The position numbers and the translations under genes were made by a program. The notes beneath the pieces were generated by a model, which was given only the letters and a program-made list of their open reading frames with translations, was not told the origin of the DNA and ran no database searches. Of a stretch of DNA of 63,760 nucleotides, positions 42,101 to 49,893 are shown piece after piece. How positions within the stretch are numbered: the stretch's first letter is position 1; each line of letters opens with the position of its first letter. The stretch comes from Vicinamibacteria bacterium (lineage in GTDB: Bacteria > Acidobacteriota > Vicinamibacteria > Vicinamibacterales > UBA8438). Location: positions 1-63,760 of the forward strand of contig JAJEFC010000431.1 in the NCBI GenBank assembly GCA_022820675.1, written 5' to 3'.

Positions 42101-43725
42101 CGCAGCCGTTCGACGAACTCGTCTGCGCCGCCGAGGTGACCCGCCGAACCTCCGATGCGTTGAGGGACACCGGCGCCTTCGAGAGCGTGCGAGACTGGCC
42201 CGTGCTCTGGGCCCTGAGACGCCGGGTGGTCAGCCACGAAGGCGCGGAAGTCCTTCGAAGGCTCGGCTTCAACGGCATCCGGCCGGTCGCGCTGTCCGAT
42301 CTCCTGCGGGACGAGATGAGCACGGACAAGCGGATCGACCCGGAGCGAGGCCAACGGCTGGGCGAGGTCATCACACCGGGCGGGATCGAGAAGCCGCCGT
42401 TGGACCAGGAACGCAACGGTATTCTCGACGCCTCGAAGCAGGTGGAATTCCGTGCGCAGGATGAATCGTGGCGCCCCGTCGGCACGCTGAACTCGCAGCT
42501 CGCCGGACGCGAGGACGAGAAGCGATGGTGCGAGTTCGCGCCCGAGAGCACCCTGCTGCACGGGGACTACCGGGACGCCGCGATCGAGTTCTTCAAGGTC
42601 GCTCGCAACCGAGCCGGATACGGGCCGCGCGTGGACGAACACCTGCTGGAGTGGGCTCGTCGCGCCAGCGATCGAGATCGACAGCGTGCCGTGCTCCGGT
42701 ACCTCGTCGACGGACACCAGGGGCCGCGACTGGCGGACGCTGTACAGAACCATCGACCGTCCTGGCTACCAGAGGATCCCAGGGACATTCCACTGGACCT
42801 GCTACCCGTCGAGCGCCAGGACGAGTTCAGGAAGTGGCTGGTGTTCAGACTCGGCGGTCACGAGCAGATCGACTTGCGCGAACCGGCCCCGCCCGAACCG
42901 TCGCCCCCCTCGGCCGAATCGGTCTTGGGGAAACTACACGGCTGGTGGATCCGCGTCGGTCCGTCGGAGCGCCAGAGATACGACCGGCGAGTGTATCCGC
43001 CGGGGTTTCTGCCGGCGCAACTTCGACAAGAGGAAGATTGCGTCGGTTGGTTCACGATGTTCGCACTCGCCTGTTTCCGGTCACTGGGTCGGTTCCAGGA
43101 CCAACAGCATCGCGGCTTCATTGACCGTGGCCGCAGCGAAGGCTGGTGGCGGGAACTCGCGGAATCGAAACCGCCCGACAAAGTTCGCCCGTGGATCGAC
43201 CTCCTCCAACGTTGGAGCGCACCAGAACAGCGCGGTCAGAAGTTCCTTCCCTGGAGACGCACGTTCGGCGAACTGTATACCTTCACCCGTCACCTCGAGG
43301 ATTACATCCTGCTGTTTCGAAAGCTACCGGACGTCATTCGGGCCGAGGGGCCTGTGTCGATGAACGATATCCTGGGACCCGCCTACGCTCCAGCGTTCCA
43401 GGATCTCGGTATCGAGGCGGCGCCGCTCGACAGATCACTCCGCATCGGCGTGAGCTGGCTGCTTCGGGAATTGTCGCGCCACCGGGTGTACGACCCGGGC
43501 GATGCCGAACTGATGGCCCCGTACTGCTGGGCGCCCACGCAACGCGTTCAGGGGTTCCTGCGGGAACTGGGTGCCAACGATGCCGACTGCAACGACAGCA
43601 GGAGCATTCACGACTTCGTGAAGGAGCAAATCGGTGAGCGTGCCCGCTTCGCTGGCGACTTCGATCTGCCGTTGCAGCTCCGTGCCGCCAGCAGGGGAGC
43701 GTCACCCGGAGCGTCGCCCTCGTGA
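36124..43725 (+). CDS. Giant sacsin-like protein with two GHKL ATPase modules (2,533 aa)
   Basis: The protein has two Hsp90/sacsin-type GHKL ATPase domains. The first covers residues about 5-200: ILKELVQNADDAEA (E32, N36, D38-D39), LLVVNDGVF as the G1 box, and GKFGLGQKAVFHL (98-110) as the glycine lid. The second begins near 1600: VLFELFQNADDAYAQ (E1623, N1627, D1629-D1630) and GKFGLGFKSVHIL (about 1709-1720). Between them lie about 1,350 residues of mainly helical sequence with a Pro/Ala/Thr-rich linker near 1300-1325, and a unique C-terminal 600 residues ending DFDLPLQL. No membrane segments or nuclease motif were seen. Sacsin-like ATPases next to helicases occur in bacterial defence loci. 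It is coupled to the ATPase-nuclease upstream; the helicase begins 23 bases downstream. Confidence 0.85.
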   Translation: MPPISVSPRSIVNQIKSLLQDRYASGYPILKELVQNADDAEARHVRLDALVGWPDADNPLLRGPGLLVVNDGVFRLRDQRGILAFGESVKATDGSAIGKFGLGQKAVFHLCDAFVVHAFDSGGSREPHEPFSTVVNPFLGVEVDDNKAETWDDLSDGDLSLLRAAVPADCRAPALLLWLPFRREGLRPAPDAGFFNVQPDPDRVVAELARRDDLRPLLTALRHVESIEIRNRGRMGCAVHLVDANQRLLGPERWLAGVRSFSGTVGTEPDGTRAPFVGREATLRTERLHELQANEHWPRAISALSSTPEPEKGEPHGAATLLRVPSTAKSHDADGMTISWAVFLPISETEADAATHVHAASEAAHAVLRIGLSAFDAGSGGTGRVSLGRLHLLLHGYFFLDSGRRHIEGLSRTATPDDVPTTTAELARAWNAELRDSVVLPLIPAVLRDALEQKLMRRAELIPVVANIARHPWFRDHRRSICAEHALVRVIEPPGGVVWRLVPARSPLRPLPGSAADAPERLQEMFSGVHALARDRNLVPCVAPEASLTAEPPRWLPDELGALFATLSRRAFQLPALARLLGDMLAVADPPAGSDRSDVQQTIGPHLSRALCDALNDTGSSLAHSDQIRAILSHAPRGLFLPLPKSVEHRRLLQALASAGASVLPVRLEWLVEAGTPGATRANDHPPLSRTDLAALLGAMEPIIAGGEQPDLADQAAAAALEFLRRQDLRGLSDLDDFADLAILRGRDPGTDEQVVLTLKESCEHSRNGLLFRTAPTAKTVLRKLARALPDARPVIVSGKTAELLAEQGGSTLRLLSSDKPACLDLVNAASRFGNDTDRAELIDALQVAEGDDRIALRKLCAGKPGARLPAARLVATDGLSPEIERIAARCLSGYESMFLVPRRIADGLSRKQREYIGVGTLDSRGIEAIFVRNADALLDPCLTETERDAILRTDIPDAALRSLPIHVRSDGTVGDAEGVFLATEAWPIPESLHPHVPTAALSSHPSGRERQKRLIPNWSPHTQIDTALSRPEPHVFRSEILDALAHIPDGSRAGAEVRTTRWLAVDGTPVAPSDVWRLPQAVENAARSLFSSMNRPPRFFTVDCLPVEIREHSGFRCVEEHLLPDHRTSLKALAGIVTAADVAGHLGPEEHCPLDDFIALAEAGPDLALPGWGLLAAMLLSARQVDCDPATVWTSFRQVSEGDPDLAGRHLDALAEVASRNEPTSEAARRAYGHGFRAVAEWPGAVRRRVFGDIRVPTVGGQWRSGCEVIIEDDRGVAQTHVLDRAYASALPMRNDQDEPTDGSAPPDGTPAPDAATTGGTDSAPQPVDLPAIEAESVDRQRWFLEPWRGRVPSDLVIVYLGFIGRFSGMRAYAKEWEADATHNVETLWRDLDKRLNRLLPDPLSGRVEHRRFRMTAVNGGRVPAVALSGESFEAPLDDSSGLLLGNFHKRRNVITSGAERQRRLLVELQLRPVDPAANSQTESLRIFRRFVETVAGDCLWIGMTDERAALRDILDKASRIDQTTLQETQHLLQDLLPGMLAQLKPNRGSACHQALQAYQDDENWIHRASGESDPPDPAELAKSKTTLWRRLHESDAGAELLSTVRAKIEDLGYSARNVLFELFQNADDAYAQLDTARDDACFQVEILRALPNSPGGLRVAHWGRPVNHRGRNADEGRRRGYDRDLVNMLLMNFSDKRPGAAEDDLTGKFGLGFKSVHILSDSVGVASGFVALRIHGGFLPVEWPAGSRKANDRNRADGRRATVIDVPFAADRTPKGEECIRAFRATLTWLPVFARCIRRVEVMGASPVTVECSCEALAGTDAIDVVTVQAAGLTSRALRFDLGDGYSLLLSTDEVGPIAMAPDTPRIWNLAPLAERVTSGWLLNGPFRIDPGRGRLAGSVGDHRALFGQLGRSLGARLLELHNLATDDWARFAYALGLDPSEHAARPRFWSRLFEVLRRDLDDPLARHLHHAKGGYRRLATERPVVPTGLPQPFDELVCAAEVTRRTSDALRDTGAFESVRDWPVLWALRRRVVSHEGAEVLRRLGFNGIRPVALSDLLRDEMSTDKRIDPERGQRLGEVITPGGIEKPPLDQERNGILDASKQVEFRAQDESWRPVGTLNSQLAGREDEKRWCEFAPESTLLHGDYRDAAIEFFKVARNRAGYGPRVDEHLLEWARRASDRDRQRAVLRYLVDGHQGPRLADAVQNHRPSWLPEDPRDIPLDLLPVERQDEFRKWLVFRLGGHEQIDLREPAPPEPSPPSAESVLGKLHGWWIRVGPSERQRYDRRVYPPGFLPAQLRQEEDCVGWFTMFALACFRSLGRFQDQQHRGFIDRGRSEGWWRELAESKPPDKVRPWIDLLQRWSAPEQRGQKFLPWRRTFGELYTFTRHLEDYILLFRKLPDVIRAEGPVSMNDILGPAYAPAFQDLGIEAAPLDRSLRIGVSWLLRELSRHRVYDPGDAELMAPYCWAPTQRVQGFLRELGANDADCNDSRSIHDFVKEQIGERARFAGDFDLPLQLRAASRGASPGASPS

Positions 43726-43748
43726 TCGGTTGAAATTGACTGAACCCG

Positions 43749-46493
43749 ATGATGACATCCGATCCGGACACGCGCATGACGACATCCGAGACGACACCCA
43801 GCCGCCGCCTCGAGAGCGGAGCCCCTGTCACGCACCAGCGCCACGGTCGCGGCCGCGTGGTCGCCGACATGGGCGGGACGGTCGTGGTCCGGTTCGACGG
43901 CAGTCTGGAGCAGGTACCTGCCGGAGAGGTCGTCGAGACGCCGTCACTGTACTCCGCGCTCGCTGAAGGGCGGTTCGACGACCCCACCGACGTGGTGGTG
44001 CGCGCGCAGGCGCTGGCCATCTCATCGGTCAACGATCAGTGGGGCGTCTTCTCGCGATCCCGCGTGCAGTTGCTGCCGCATCAGTTGTGGGTCTGCCGGC
44101 AGGTGAACCGGGAATGGCCGTTCCGGTGGCTTGTCGCCGACGACGTCGGGCTCGGCAAGACCATCGAGTGCGGCCTGGTGCTGATGCCGCTGATCGCTTC
44201 GGGCCGGGTGCGGCGCCTGCTGATCCTCGCGCCGGCCAAGCTGGTGCCACAGTGGCAGTACCGCCTGAAGGACATGTTCGACATCAGGCTCCAGCGCTTC
44301 GTGTCCGATGCGGACACACCGGGGGGGGAGTTCTGGGCGACCGCGTCGATGGTAGTGGCCTCGTTCCACACCCTGCGCGACGACCGGCGCGGCGCCCGCC
44401 AGCGGCTGCTCGACGCAGATCCGTGGGACCTCGTGATCGTGGACGAAGCGCATCACCTGGGAACGGACAAGAAGACCGGACCGACGCTCGCCTACGGCCT
44501 GTTGTCGGATCTCGCGACCAGACAGCGGATCGAATCGCTGCTGTTCTTCACCGGCACGCCCCACCGCGGTAAGGACTTCGGGTTCTTCGGCCTGATGCAT
44601 CTCGTGCGCCCCGATCTCTTCGATCCCGAGGGCGACGCCGCCGAACAGCTCCGCCGGCTGCCGCAAGCGATGATCAGGAACAACAAGGCCGCCGTCACCG
44701 ACCTGCGGGGCGCCCGCCTGTTCCAACCGGTCACCGTGCACAGCCGCGAGTACGCCTATAGCGACGTCGAGTCCCGCTTCTACGACACACTCAGCCAGTT
44801 CATCCTCGACGGCCGCGCCTACGCGGCAACCCTCGACGGGCGGGCCCAGACGGCGCGCATGCTGGTGCTAACCAGCCTTCAGAAGCTCGCGGCCAGCTCG
44901 ATCGTGGCCATTCGCAACGCTCTCCGGAAGCGCCGGGCCATGCTGGCAGCGAAGGTTGGTCAGACACACGTCGACGCGTCCGTCCATTTGCCGGACGATG
45001 AACAGGCGACCCTGGACGACGTGGCGGAGGCGGAAGAGCGGTTGCCCACGTCTGCGGCAGTGCTGCTACTGAGGGACGAGATACGGCGGCTGGATGAACT
45101 CGTCGAGCTGAGCGAGGCCGTGACGGCGGAGACGAAGATCGATCGGCTCACCAGGATGATTCGGGACGAGTTTCCGGCCCGCGAACCGGTTCTGCTGTTC
45201 ACGGAATACAAGGCGACGCAGGCGCTCGTCGTGAATGCGCTGCACCGGCAGTTCGGCTTCGGTTCAGCCGCCTTCATCAATGGCGACGACCGGCTCGACG
45301 GGCTGGAGCAGGCGTCGGGAACCACCGCCGCTGTGGCGCAGCCACGGCAGCAGGCCGCCTCCGCGTTCAATGCCGGCAGGGTCCGCTTTCTGGTGTCGAC
45401 GGAGGCGGGAGGCGAGGGCATCGACCTTCAGGAGCGATGCGCCGTGCTCGTGCACGTCGACATGCCCTGGAATCCAATGCGCCTGCACCAGCGGGTCGGT
45501 CGCCTGTCGCGCTACGGCCAGTCACGGCCCGTCTCCGCTTACATATTACGCAACCTGAACACCGTCGAGGCGCGCATCTGGGATCTGCTGAACCAAAAGC
45601 TGGAGCGCGTGCAACAGGCGTTGTCTTCCGTCATGGAGCAGCCAGAGGACATCTCGCAGTTGGTGGTCGGCATGACTGGCAGCTCGATGTTCAACGAACT
45701 GTTCTCGGGCGCGCAGGGCATGACCGGCGAACGACTGACGGCATGGTTCGACACGGCGACCACCACGCTGGGCGGACGCGATGTGATCGAAGCCGTCCGG
45801 GAGATGCTCGGAAACGTGACCCGTTTCGACTTTCAGACCTGCGGCAGGGATCTGCCGCAGGTCGACATTCCAGACCTCGAACGGTTCTTCACCCTCGCCG
45901 CCGGCCGCCACAAGCGCCGCGTCCGAAAGCGTGCGGACGGTTTGGAAGTCACGGCACCGGATGCCTGGAAGTCGCGCAGCTACGCCGTGCGCGACAGGTA
46001 CGACGGACTGGTGTTCGACCGGGGCCTGCGAGGCGAGGGCGCCGCGTCGAGGGTACTGGGCGTCGGCCACACCCTCTTCGACATCGCCCTCGACGAAGCC
46101 CGCAATCTCCCCGTGCGGGCCGCCATGCTGGAGGGAATCGGCGCCCCGATCCTGATCGTGTCAGTCGAGGACGAAGTCACGGGAACCGGATCGCTCGTGC
46201 ACAGACTGATCTTCGGCGTCACGGAAGTCGAGAGACGCCCGGCGCCGTTGCGTGATTGGGAACTCCTGCTCGTTCTGAACGGCTTGAAGCGCAAGAGCAT
46301 CGGCGTCGAACCGGCACGCGACAAAACCGTGACGGAACTGACCGCGACCGTCGATCGACTGACGAAAGCGTTCGCCGCCGCCCTGCCGAATCACGCACCC
46401 GCCTTCCGGCGTCCGATCTCGTGGCCGGAAATGCTCCTGGTTCCGATGAAGAGCGGTGCAAACCCCGCGTCGACTCGAAGTCTGCCAAGTTGA
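43749..46493 (+). CDS. SNF2/RapA-like helicase with N-terminal Tudor-like domain
   Basis: The 914-residue protein carries a small Tudor/KOW-like segment (HGRGRVVADMGGTVVVRFDG, about 31-50), then full superfamily 2 motifs: DDVGLGKTIECGL (motif I, about 131), LVIVDEAHHLG (motif II, about 230), LLFFTGTPHRG (III), LLFTEYKATQALV (IV), STEAGGEGIDLQ (V) and HQRVGRLSRYGQ (VI). The order, spacing and N-terminal domain match RapA-type SNF2 enzymes, the branch that includes DrmD of the DISARM defence system. It should translocate on DNA or displace bound proteins. ATG 43749 was used; another in-frame ATG at 43776 is possible. Last gene of the plus-strand operon; an opposing gene ends 193 bases on. Confidence 0.88.
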   Translation: MMTSDPDTRMTTSETTPSRRLESGAPVTHQRHGRGRVVADMGGTVVVRFDGSLEQVPAGEVVETPSLYSALAEGRFDDPTDVVVRAQALAISSVNDQWGVFSRSRVQLLPHQLWVCRQVNREWPFRWLVADDVGLGKTIECGLVLMPLIASGRVRRLLILAPAKLVPQWQYRLKDMFDIRLQRFVSDADTPGGEFWATASMVVASFHTLRDDRRGARQRLLDADPWDLVIVDEAHHLGTDKKTGPTLAYGLLSDLATRQRIESLLFFTGTPHRGKDFGFFGLMHLVRPDLFDPEGDAAEQLRRLPQAMIRNNKAAVTDLRGARLFQPVTVHSREYAYSDVESRFYDTLSQFILDGRAYAATLDGRAQTARMLVLTSLQKLAASSIVAIRNALRKRRAMLAAKVGQTHVDASVHLPDDEQATLDDVAEAEERLPTSAAVLLLRDEIRRLDELVELSEAVTAETKIDRLTRMIRDEFPAREPVLLFTEYKATQALVVNALHRQFGFGSAAFINGDDRLDGLEQASGTTAAVAQPRQQAASAFNAGRVRFLVSTEAGGEGIDLQERCAVLVHVDMPWNPMRLHQRVGRLSRYGQSRPVSAYILRNLNTVEARIWDLLNQKLERVQQALSSVMEQPEDISQLVVGMTGSSMFNELFSGAQGMTGERLTAWFDTATTTLGGRDVIEAVREMLGNVTRFDFQTCGRDLPQVDIPDLERFFTLAAGRHKRRVRKRADGLEVTAPDAWKSRSYAVRDRYDGLVFDRGLRGEGAASRVLGVGHTLFDIALDEARNLPVRAAMLEGIGAPILIVSVEDEVTGTGSLVHRLIFGVTEVERRPAPLRDWELLLVLNGLKRKSIGVEPARDKTVTELTATVDRLTKAFAAALPNHAPAFRRPISWPEMLLVPMKSGANPASTRSLPS

Positions 46494-46685
46494 CCGGCAA
46501 TTCCACCGATTCTCGGCTCGCTCCTCGTGTCGCTGCTTTCGCACCCATTGCTTCTTGGCGCCAGGGCCGAACCGCGGTCATCGGCGGACACTACAGATCC
46601 CGGCGCCCCCCGGATCCGGGCCGTCTGGGAGCGGTTCGATCAGCGCTGGCCGTTCACCCCGACGGTCGCGCGCGCGAACGGCAGG

Positions 46686-48332
46686 TCACATGCCCCATAC
46701 GTCGATCGTCACGCCGCGCGACACCGGTCGGCGGTGGAAAACCTTCTCGTTCCACTCTTTCCCGGCGCCCCGGTCGACGATCACCAGATGCCCCTCCCGC
46801 GCCGCGCACCGGTCCATGTACGCCGCCGTCTGCTCCAGGCCGTCCGCGATGGTCCGCTCCAGGCTCCCGTGCAGCACCTCGCACTCGATCACGATCCGGT
46901 CGACCCGCGCACGCTCGCCCCCCGGCTCTCCGCCGCCCGCGGTTGACGAGGGAGCGCCCGGCGCACCGCATGCCCCCATCCCGGCGGCCCGCGGCCACAC
47001 GATCAGCAGGTCGGTGCGGCCCCGTCCCAACCCGTACTCCCGCTCGATGCGCCCGCCGCTGTTGACGATCCGGTGCAGGAACGCCTGCAGCAGCAACTGC
47101 GGCCACGCCTCCTGATACAGGAAGCGCTTGGACCAGTGCTCGGAGTGCTCGCGGAAGAACGTCTGGAACGCCGCCAGCAGCTTCCGCACGTTCAGCCCGC
47201 CGTCCGCGTCCACGTACCACGCCGCCTCCTGCTCGAACTCCTCCTGGACCACCCAGGTCAACTCGCGCGGCACGACCTCCACGTAGATCGGGTTCGCGAT
47301 GCGGTACGGCGCGTCCCGCGCCACCAGACCGAGGTCCCGGGTGTACTCGACGTCGCGGTCGGTGAACGTCCGCGTCTCCGCCCCGCTCAGCAACGGCTCC
47401 ACCACCCGCCGCACCCGGTCTTCCTTCAGCTTGTCCGCCAACTGGTCCAGGTGCGTCTCGCGGCGCAGAATGAGGCGCTCCTGGGACGCCAGGACCGCGT
47501 CCGCGTCGATGGGCCGCGACCGATCCCGGCCCGCCTTGTCCCGGAAGCAGGCGTCGTAGGCCAGCGCGTTCACCAGCCACGGCTGCCCCAGCGTCCGACT
47601 CCACGCCGTCTCCAGCGCCTCGGCCGTGAACGCCTGCCCCGTCTCCGCCGTGTGCTGCCCGACCAGGGCCAGGACGTCGTCGCGCGAGAAGTCTCCGAGC
47701 CTCAACGACTCCGCCTTGACGTTGAACGCGCTGCCCCCGGCGATGACCGCGTTCGCCGAGCCCGACTGGATGCGGTAGTCGCGCACGTCCCGCACCCCGC
47801 ACAGCACCACGCTCTGCGGAAAGCTGCCGGGACGCTGGTGGTACCCCGTCCGCAACTGCCGCAGCACCGACAGCAGCGAGTCGCCGATCAGCATGTCGAT
47901 CTCGTCGATCAGCAGCACCAGCGGCCTCGGGTCGGCCTCGGCCCAGCGCGCCAACGCCTCGAGCAGCACCTCGTGCGGGACGTACTTCGCCGCGAGGTCC
48001 CGGTAGACGCCCTCCAGGAACTCGTCCCCCAGGGTCATCCGCGCCCCGGAGGCCAGCCGGCCCAGCACCACCCGCATCGCCTGTTCGACGTTCTCGCGGG
48101 CGGTCTGCGCAACCTCGACGTTGACGTACACGCACCGGTAGCCGTCGGCGTTCAGCCGGTCGCGGAGCGCCAGCAGGGCCGAGGTCTTTCCCGTCTGCCG
48201 CGGCGCGTGCAGCACGAAGTAGCGCTTGTCTCGGACGAGCCGCAGCAGCTCGTTGAGGTCGAGGCGGGCCAGCGGGGGAATGCAGTAGTGGTCCGCCGCC
48301 ACCACCGGGCCGGTCGTGTTGAAAAAGCGCAT
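46686..48332 (-). CDS. AAA-ATPase with degenerate PD-(D/E)XK-like C-terminal domain
   Basis: The 548-residue product begins MRFFNTTGPVVAADHYCIPP, has Walker A VLHAPRQTGKTSALLAL (about 42-58), Walker B PLVLLIDEIDMLIG, and a C-terminal domain with GRGRTDLLIVWP and ERTIADGLEQTAAYMDRC as in ATPase/nuclease proteins of the PDDEXK_9 group. The expected catalytic E-x-K reads IVIECEVLHGS here: glutamate stands where lysine normally is, after a Gly/Pro-rich insert of about 30 residues. It may be an inactive nuclease. Start at 48332 matches the family N-terminus; no Shine-Dalgarno is visible and the frame remains open upstream through gene debris. Confidence 0.8.
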   Translation of the reverse strand: MRFFNTTGPVVAADHYCIPPLARLDLNELLRLVRDKRYFVLHAPRQTGKTSALLALRDRLNADGYRCVYVNVEVAQTARENVEQAMRVVLGRLASGARMTLGDEFLEGVYRDLAAKYVPHEVLLEALARWAEADPRPLVLLIDEIDMLIGDSLLSVLRQLRTGYHQRPGSFPQSVVLCGVRDVRDYRIQSGSANAVIAGGSAFNVKAESLRLGDFSRDDVLALVGQHTAETGQAFTAEALETAWSRTLGQPWLVNALAYDACFRDKAGRDRSRPIDADAVLASQERLILRRETHLDQLADKLKEDRVRRVVEPLLSGAETRTFTDRDVEYTRDLGLVARDAPYRIANPIYVEVVPRELTWVVQEEFEQEAAWYVDADGGLNVRKLLAAFQTFFREHSEHWSKRFLYQEAWPQLLLQAFLHRIVNSGGRIEREYGLGRGRTDLLIVWPRAAGMGACGAPGAPSSTAGGGEPGGERARVDRIVIECEVLHGSLERTIADGLEQTAAYMDRCAAREGHLVIVDRGAGKEWNEKVFHRRPVSRGVTIDVWGM

Positions 48333-48412
48333 CAGGCCAAGTGCTTCCAGCCGAGCGCCCGCGGCGCACGCCGGGAACTGTAGGTCCCCGGCCGCCCCCG
48401 TACGCGCCTTGG

Positions 48413-48526
48413 GCGGAACGCTCCGTCGCATTCAGGTCGTCATCCTCGTCGTCGAGCACCAACTCCAGGACGGCGAGACGACCCGTATCCCGCCCCGCCC
48501 TCGACGTCGATCCGGTAGATATCCAT
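48413..48526 (-). pseudogene. Mosaic remnant: MBL-fold gene start joined to antitoxin middle
   Basis: ATG 48526 opens MDIYRIDVEGG, matching MDIYWIDVEGG just after the signal peptide of the MBL-fold protein at 33144-34184; after a small frameshift the match continues as VVSPS. It then changes directly into LELVLDDEDDDLNATER (about 48472-48425), which matches the orphan antitoxin at 32845-33063. In the intact locus these genes stand in the same order and strand, so this is a deleted, decaying copy of that segment. Confidence 0.72.
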
Positions 48527-48568
48527 CTTTCCAACTGACCGTGGGCCACGTCAGGCCACGTCCACTTA

Positions 48569-48826
48569 CTACCCAGCAGAATAAACCCAGCTTCGCCACC
48601 TCCGCCAGCACCGCTCCAACGTGTCCGCATACCGCCGCGTCCACACCCCGCTGGAGACCGCAGACAGCAAGTGTTCGTCGAGCCGGTCCGTGGCCGCCGC
48701 CCATTGCAGGCTCGGCAGCGGCACCTCCCCGCCGGCGCCCCGAACGCGCAGTCCCGGTCTGCCACAGAACAGGGCCGAGGAGCCGCCATCCTTATCGCGC
48801 GGCCCCAGAACAACGGTAAACGCTCC
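48569..48826 (-). mobile_element. IS256-family (Mut) transposase fragment
   Basis: A minus-strand frame reads RVRGAGGEVPLPSLQWAAAT, then LDEHLLSAVSSGVWTRRYAD and TLE before breaking into GC-rich sequence and a stop at 48569. The pattern RVR-x2-G-x-E-V-P-L-PS, then a helix and L-x-x-V-S-x-G-V-x-TR-x-Y, is that of the N-terminal part of IS256-type transposases. Only about 85 residues remain and no terminal repeats were found. Recognised from memory of the family motif, not by search. Confidence 0.55.
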
Positions 48827-48942
48827 TCACGGCCGCGCCCCCGGCATCTTCAGGTCCGCCCAGCGTAACCCGATCTTCCCCTGTCTCGACCATCTACGCT
48901 TCGTTGGACTCGTCACACCCCCCGAATACCGTCTTCACTCCG

Positions 48943-49893
48943 CTACCTATTGAGCCCCAACCACAACTCCTCTAAACGTGCCAATTCCACGCTCGCCATG
49001 TCATGGCCAAAATCTGGCAACTTTCCGCCTGGCCATGCACCGGTCGGCCGCACCCCGTTTTCATCCAGCCTCCGCACGAATCTCGCGCGACCCCTCGCCG
49101 TCGCCAACCCGCTCAAGAGCGCAGTGATGTCCTCCCGAGTCCATCGCCGCCTGCCCTTGACCTCGGCCAACCGCCTTCGATCCGCCCACAACCACAACAA
49201 GTGTCTGACGGCGTCGAACCCGACCCAAAGCCCAAGCAAGCCTATAACACCCACTGAAATCCCCACTACTACGACTTCCCCCAACCACAACTCCAGCCAC
49301 TCCAACACGAATTCCGCCATCCGCGCAACTAGAATCGCCACGACAAACACGAGACCAAAAGTCGCACCCAACCACATCACCCGCAGAGGACGCCTCACCA
49401 ACGCCCATAGCAACAGATACAGATAGTGGTGTGGCACCACCAAACACACGGCTATCCAGCCGATCCAGTCCGCACCCGCTTCCCAAACGTCCAACGCACT
49501 AGCCGCCGTGCCTCCGGTCGTGACCCAAAAAAAAACGCAAGTACTCGCCAGCACAATCCGAAACTGCGCAACAAACACGCTGGCGTTCCTTTCCGCCGCG
49601 TCTTGACTCCGTAGCGCACGCACACCGCGTTCACGTCCCACACGCTTGCGCCAAGCTCCCAGGACTCTGAGCGCCATAGGGTGTCGCCGCCTCATTGCCA
49701 ACAGCCCACGTCCTTTACCGCTCGCAGTCCGAATGCTCCCTCCCTGCCTCCCGTCCCGCGCAGACTCCTGTAAACTCACGACAAAATAAACCGCGGTCGT
49801 CACTGACGTGCACACCAATAGAAGTAGCGCATCCACAACCAATATGCCTACAATTCCTCCCAGCAGCAGCCAAGCATCACAATCACTCGCCAA
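48943..49893 (-). CDS. Polytopic membrane protein paired with NACHT NTPase
   Basis: The product of up to 316 residues has five to six hydrophobic segments (about 8-40, 108-130, 140-165, 172-195, 205-230) and a basic C-terminal part (KGRRRWTREDITALLSGLAT and RFVRRLDENGVRP). No family was recognised. The frame starts at TTG 49893, overlapping the NACHT gene end by 46 bases; GGGAGG inside the overlap could instead serve TTG 49842 or GTG 49836. Lower G+C than the flanks and tight linkage suggest it arrived with the NACHT gene as a unit and may act as its membrane effector. Confidence 0.65.
   Translation of the reverse strand: MASDCDAWLLLGGIVGILVVDALLLLVCTSVTTAVYFVVSLQESARDGRQGGSIRTASGKGRGLLAMRRRHPMALRVLGAWRKRVGRERGVRALRSQDAAERNASVFVAQFRIVLASTCVFFWVTTGGTAASALDVWEAGADWIGWIAVCLVVPHHYLYLLLWALVRRPLRVMWLGATFGLVFVVAILVARMAEFVLEWLELWLGEVVVVGISVGVIGLLGLWVGFDAVRHLLWLWADRRRLAEVKGRRRWTREDITALLSGLATARGRARFVRRLDENGVRPTGAWPGGKLPDFGHDMASVELARLEELWLGLNR

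Noticed and set aside
48621..48953. Plus-strand open frame of 110 codons.
   Set aside because: It is opposite the transposase fragment and has no ribosome binding site or recognisable motif.
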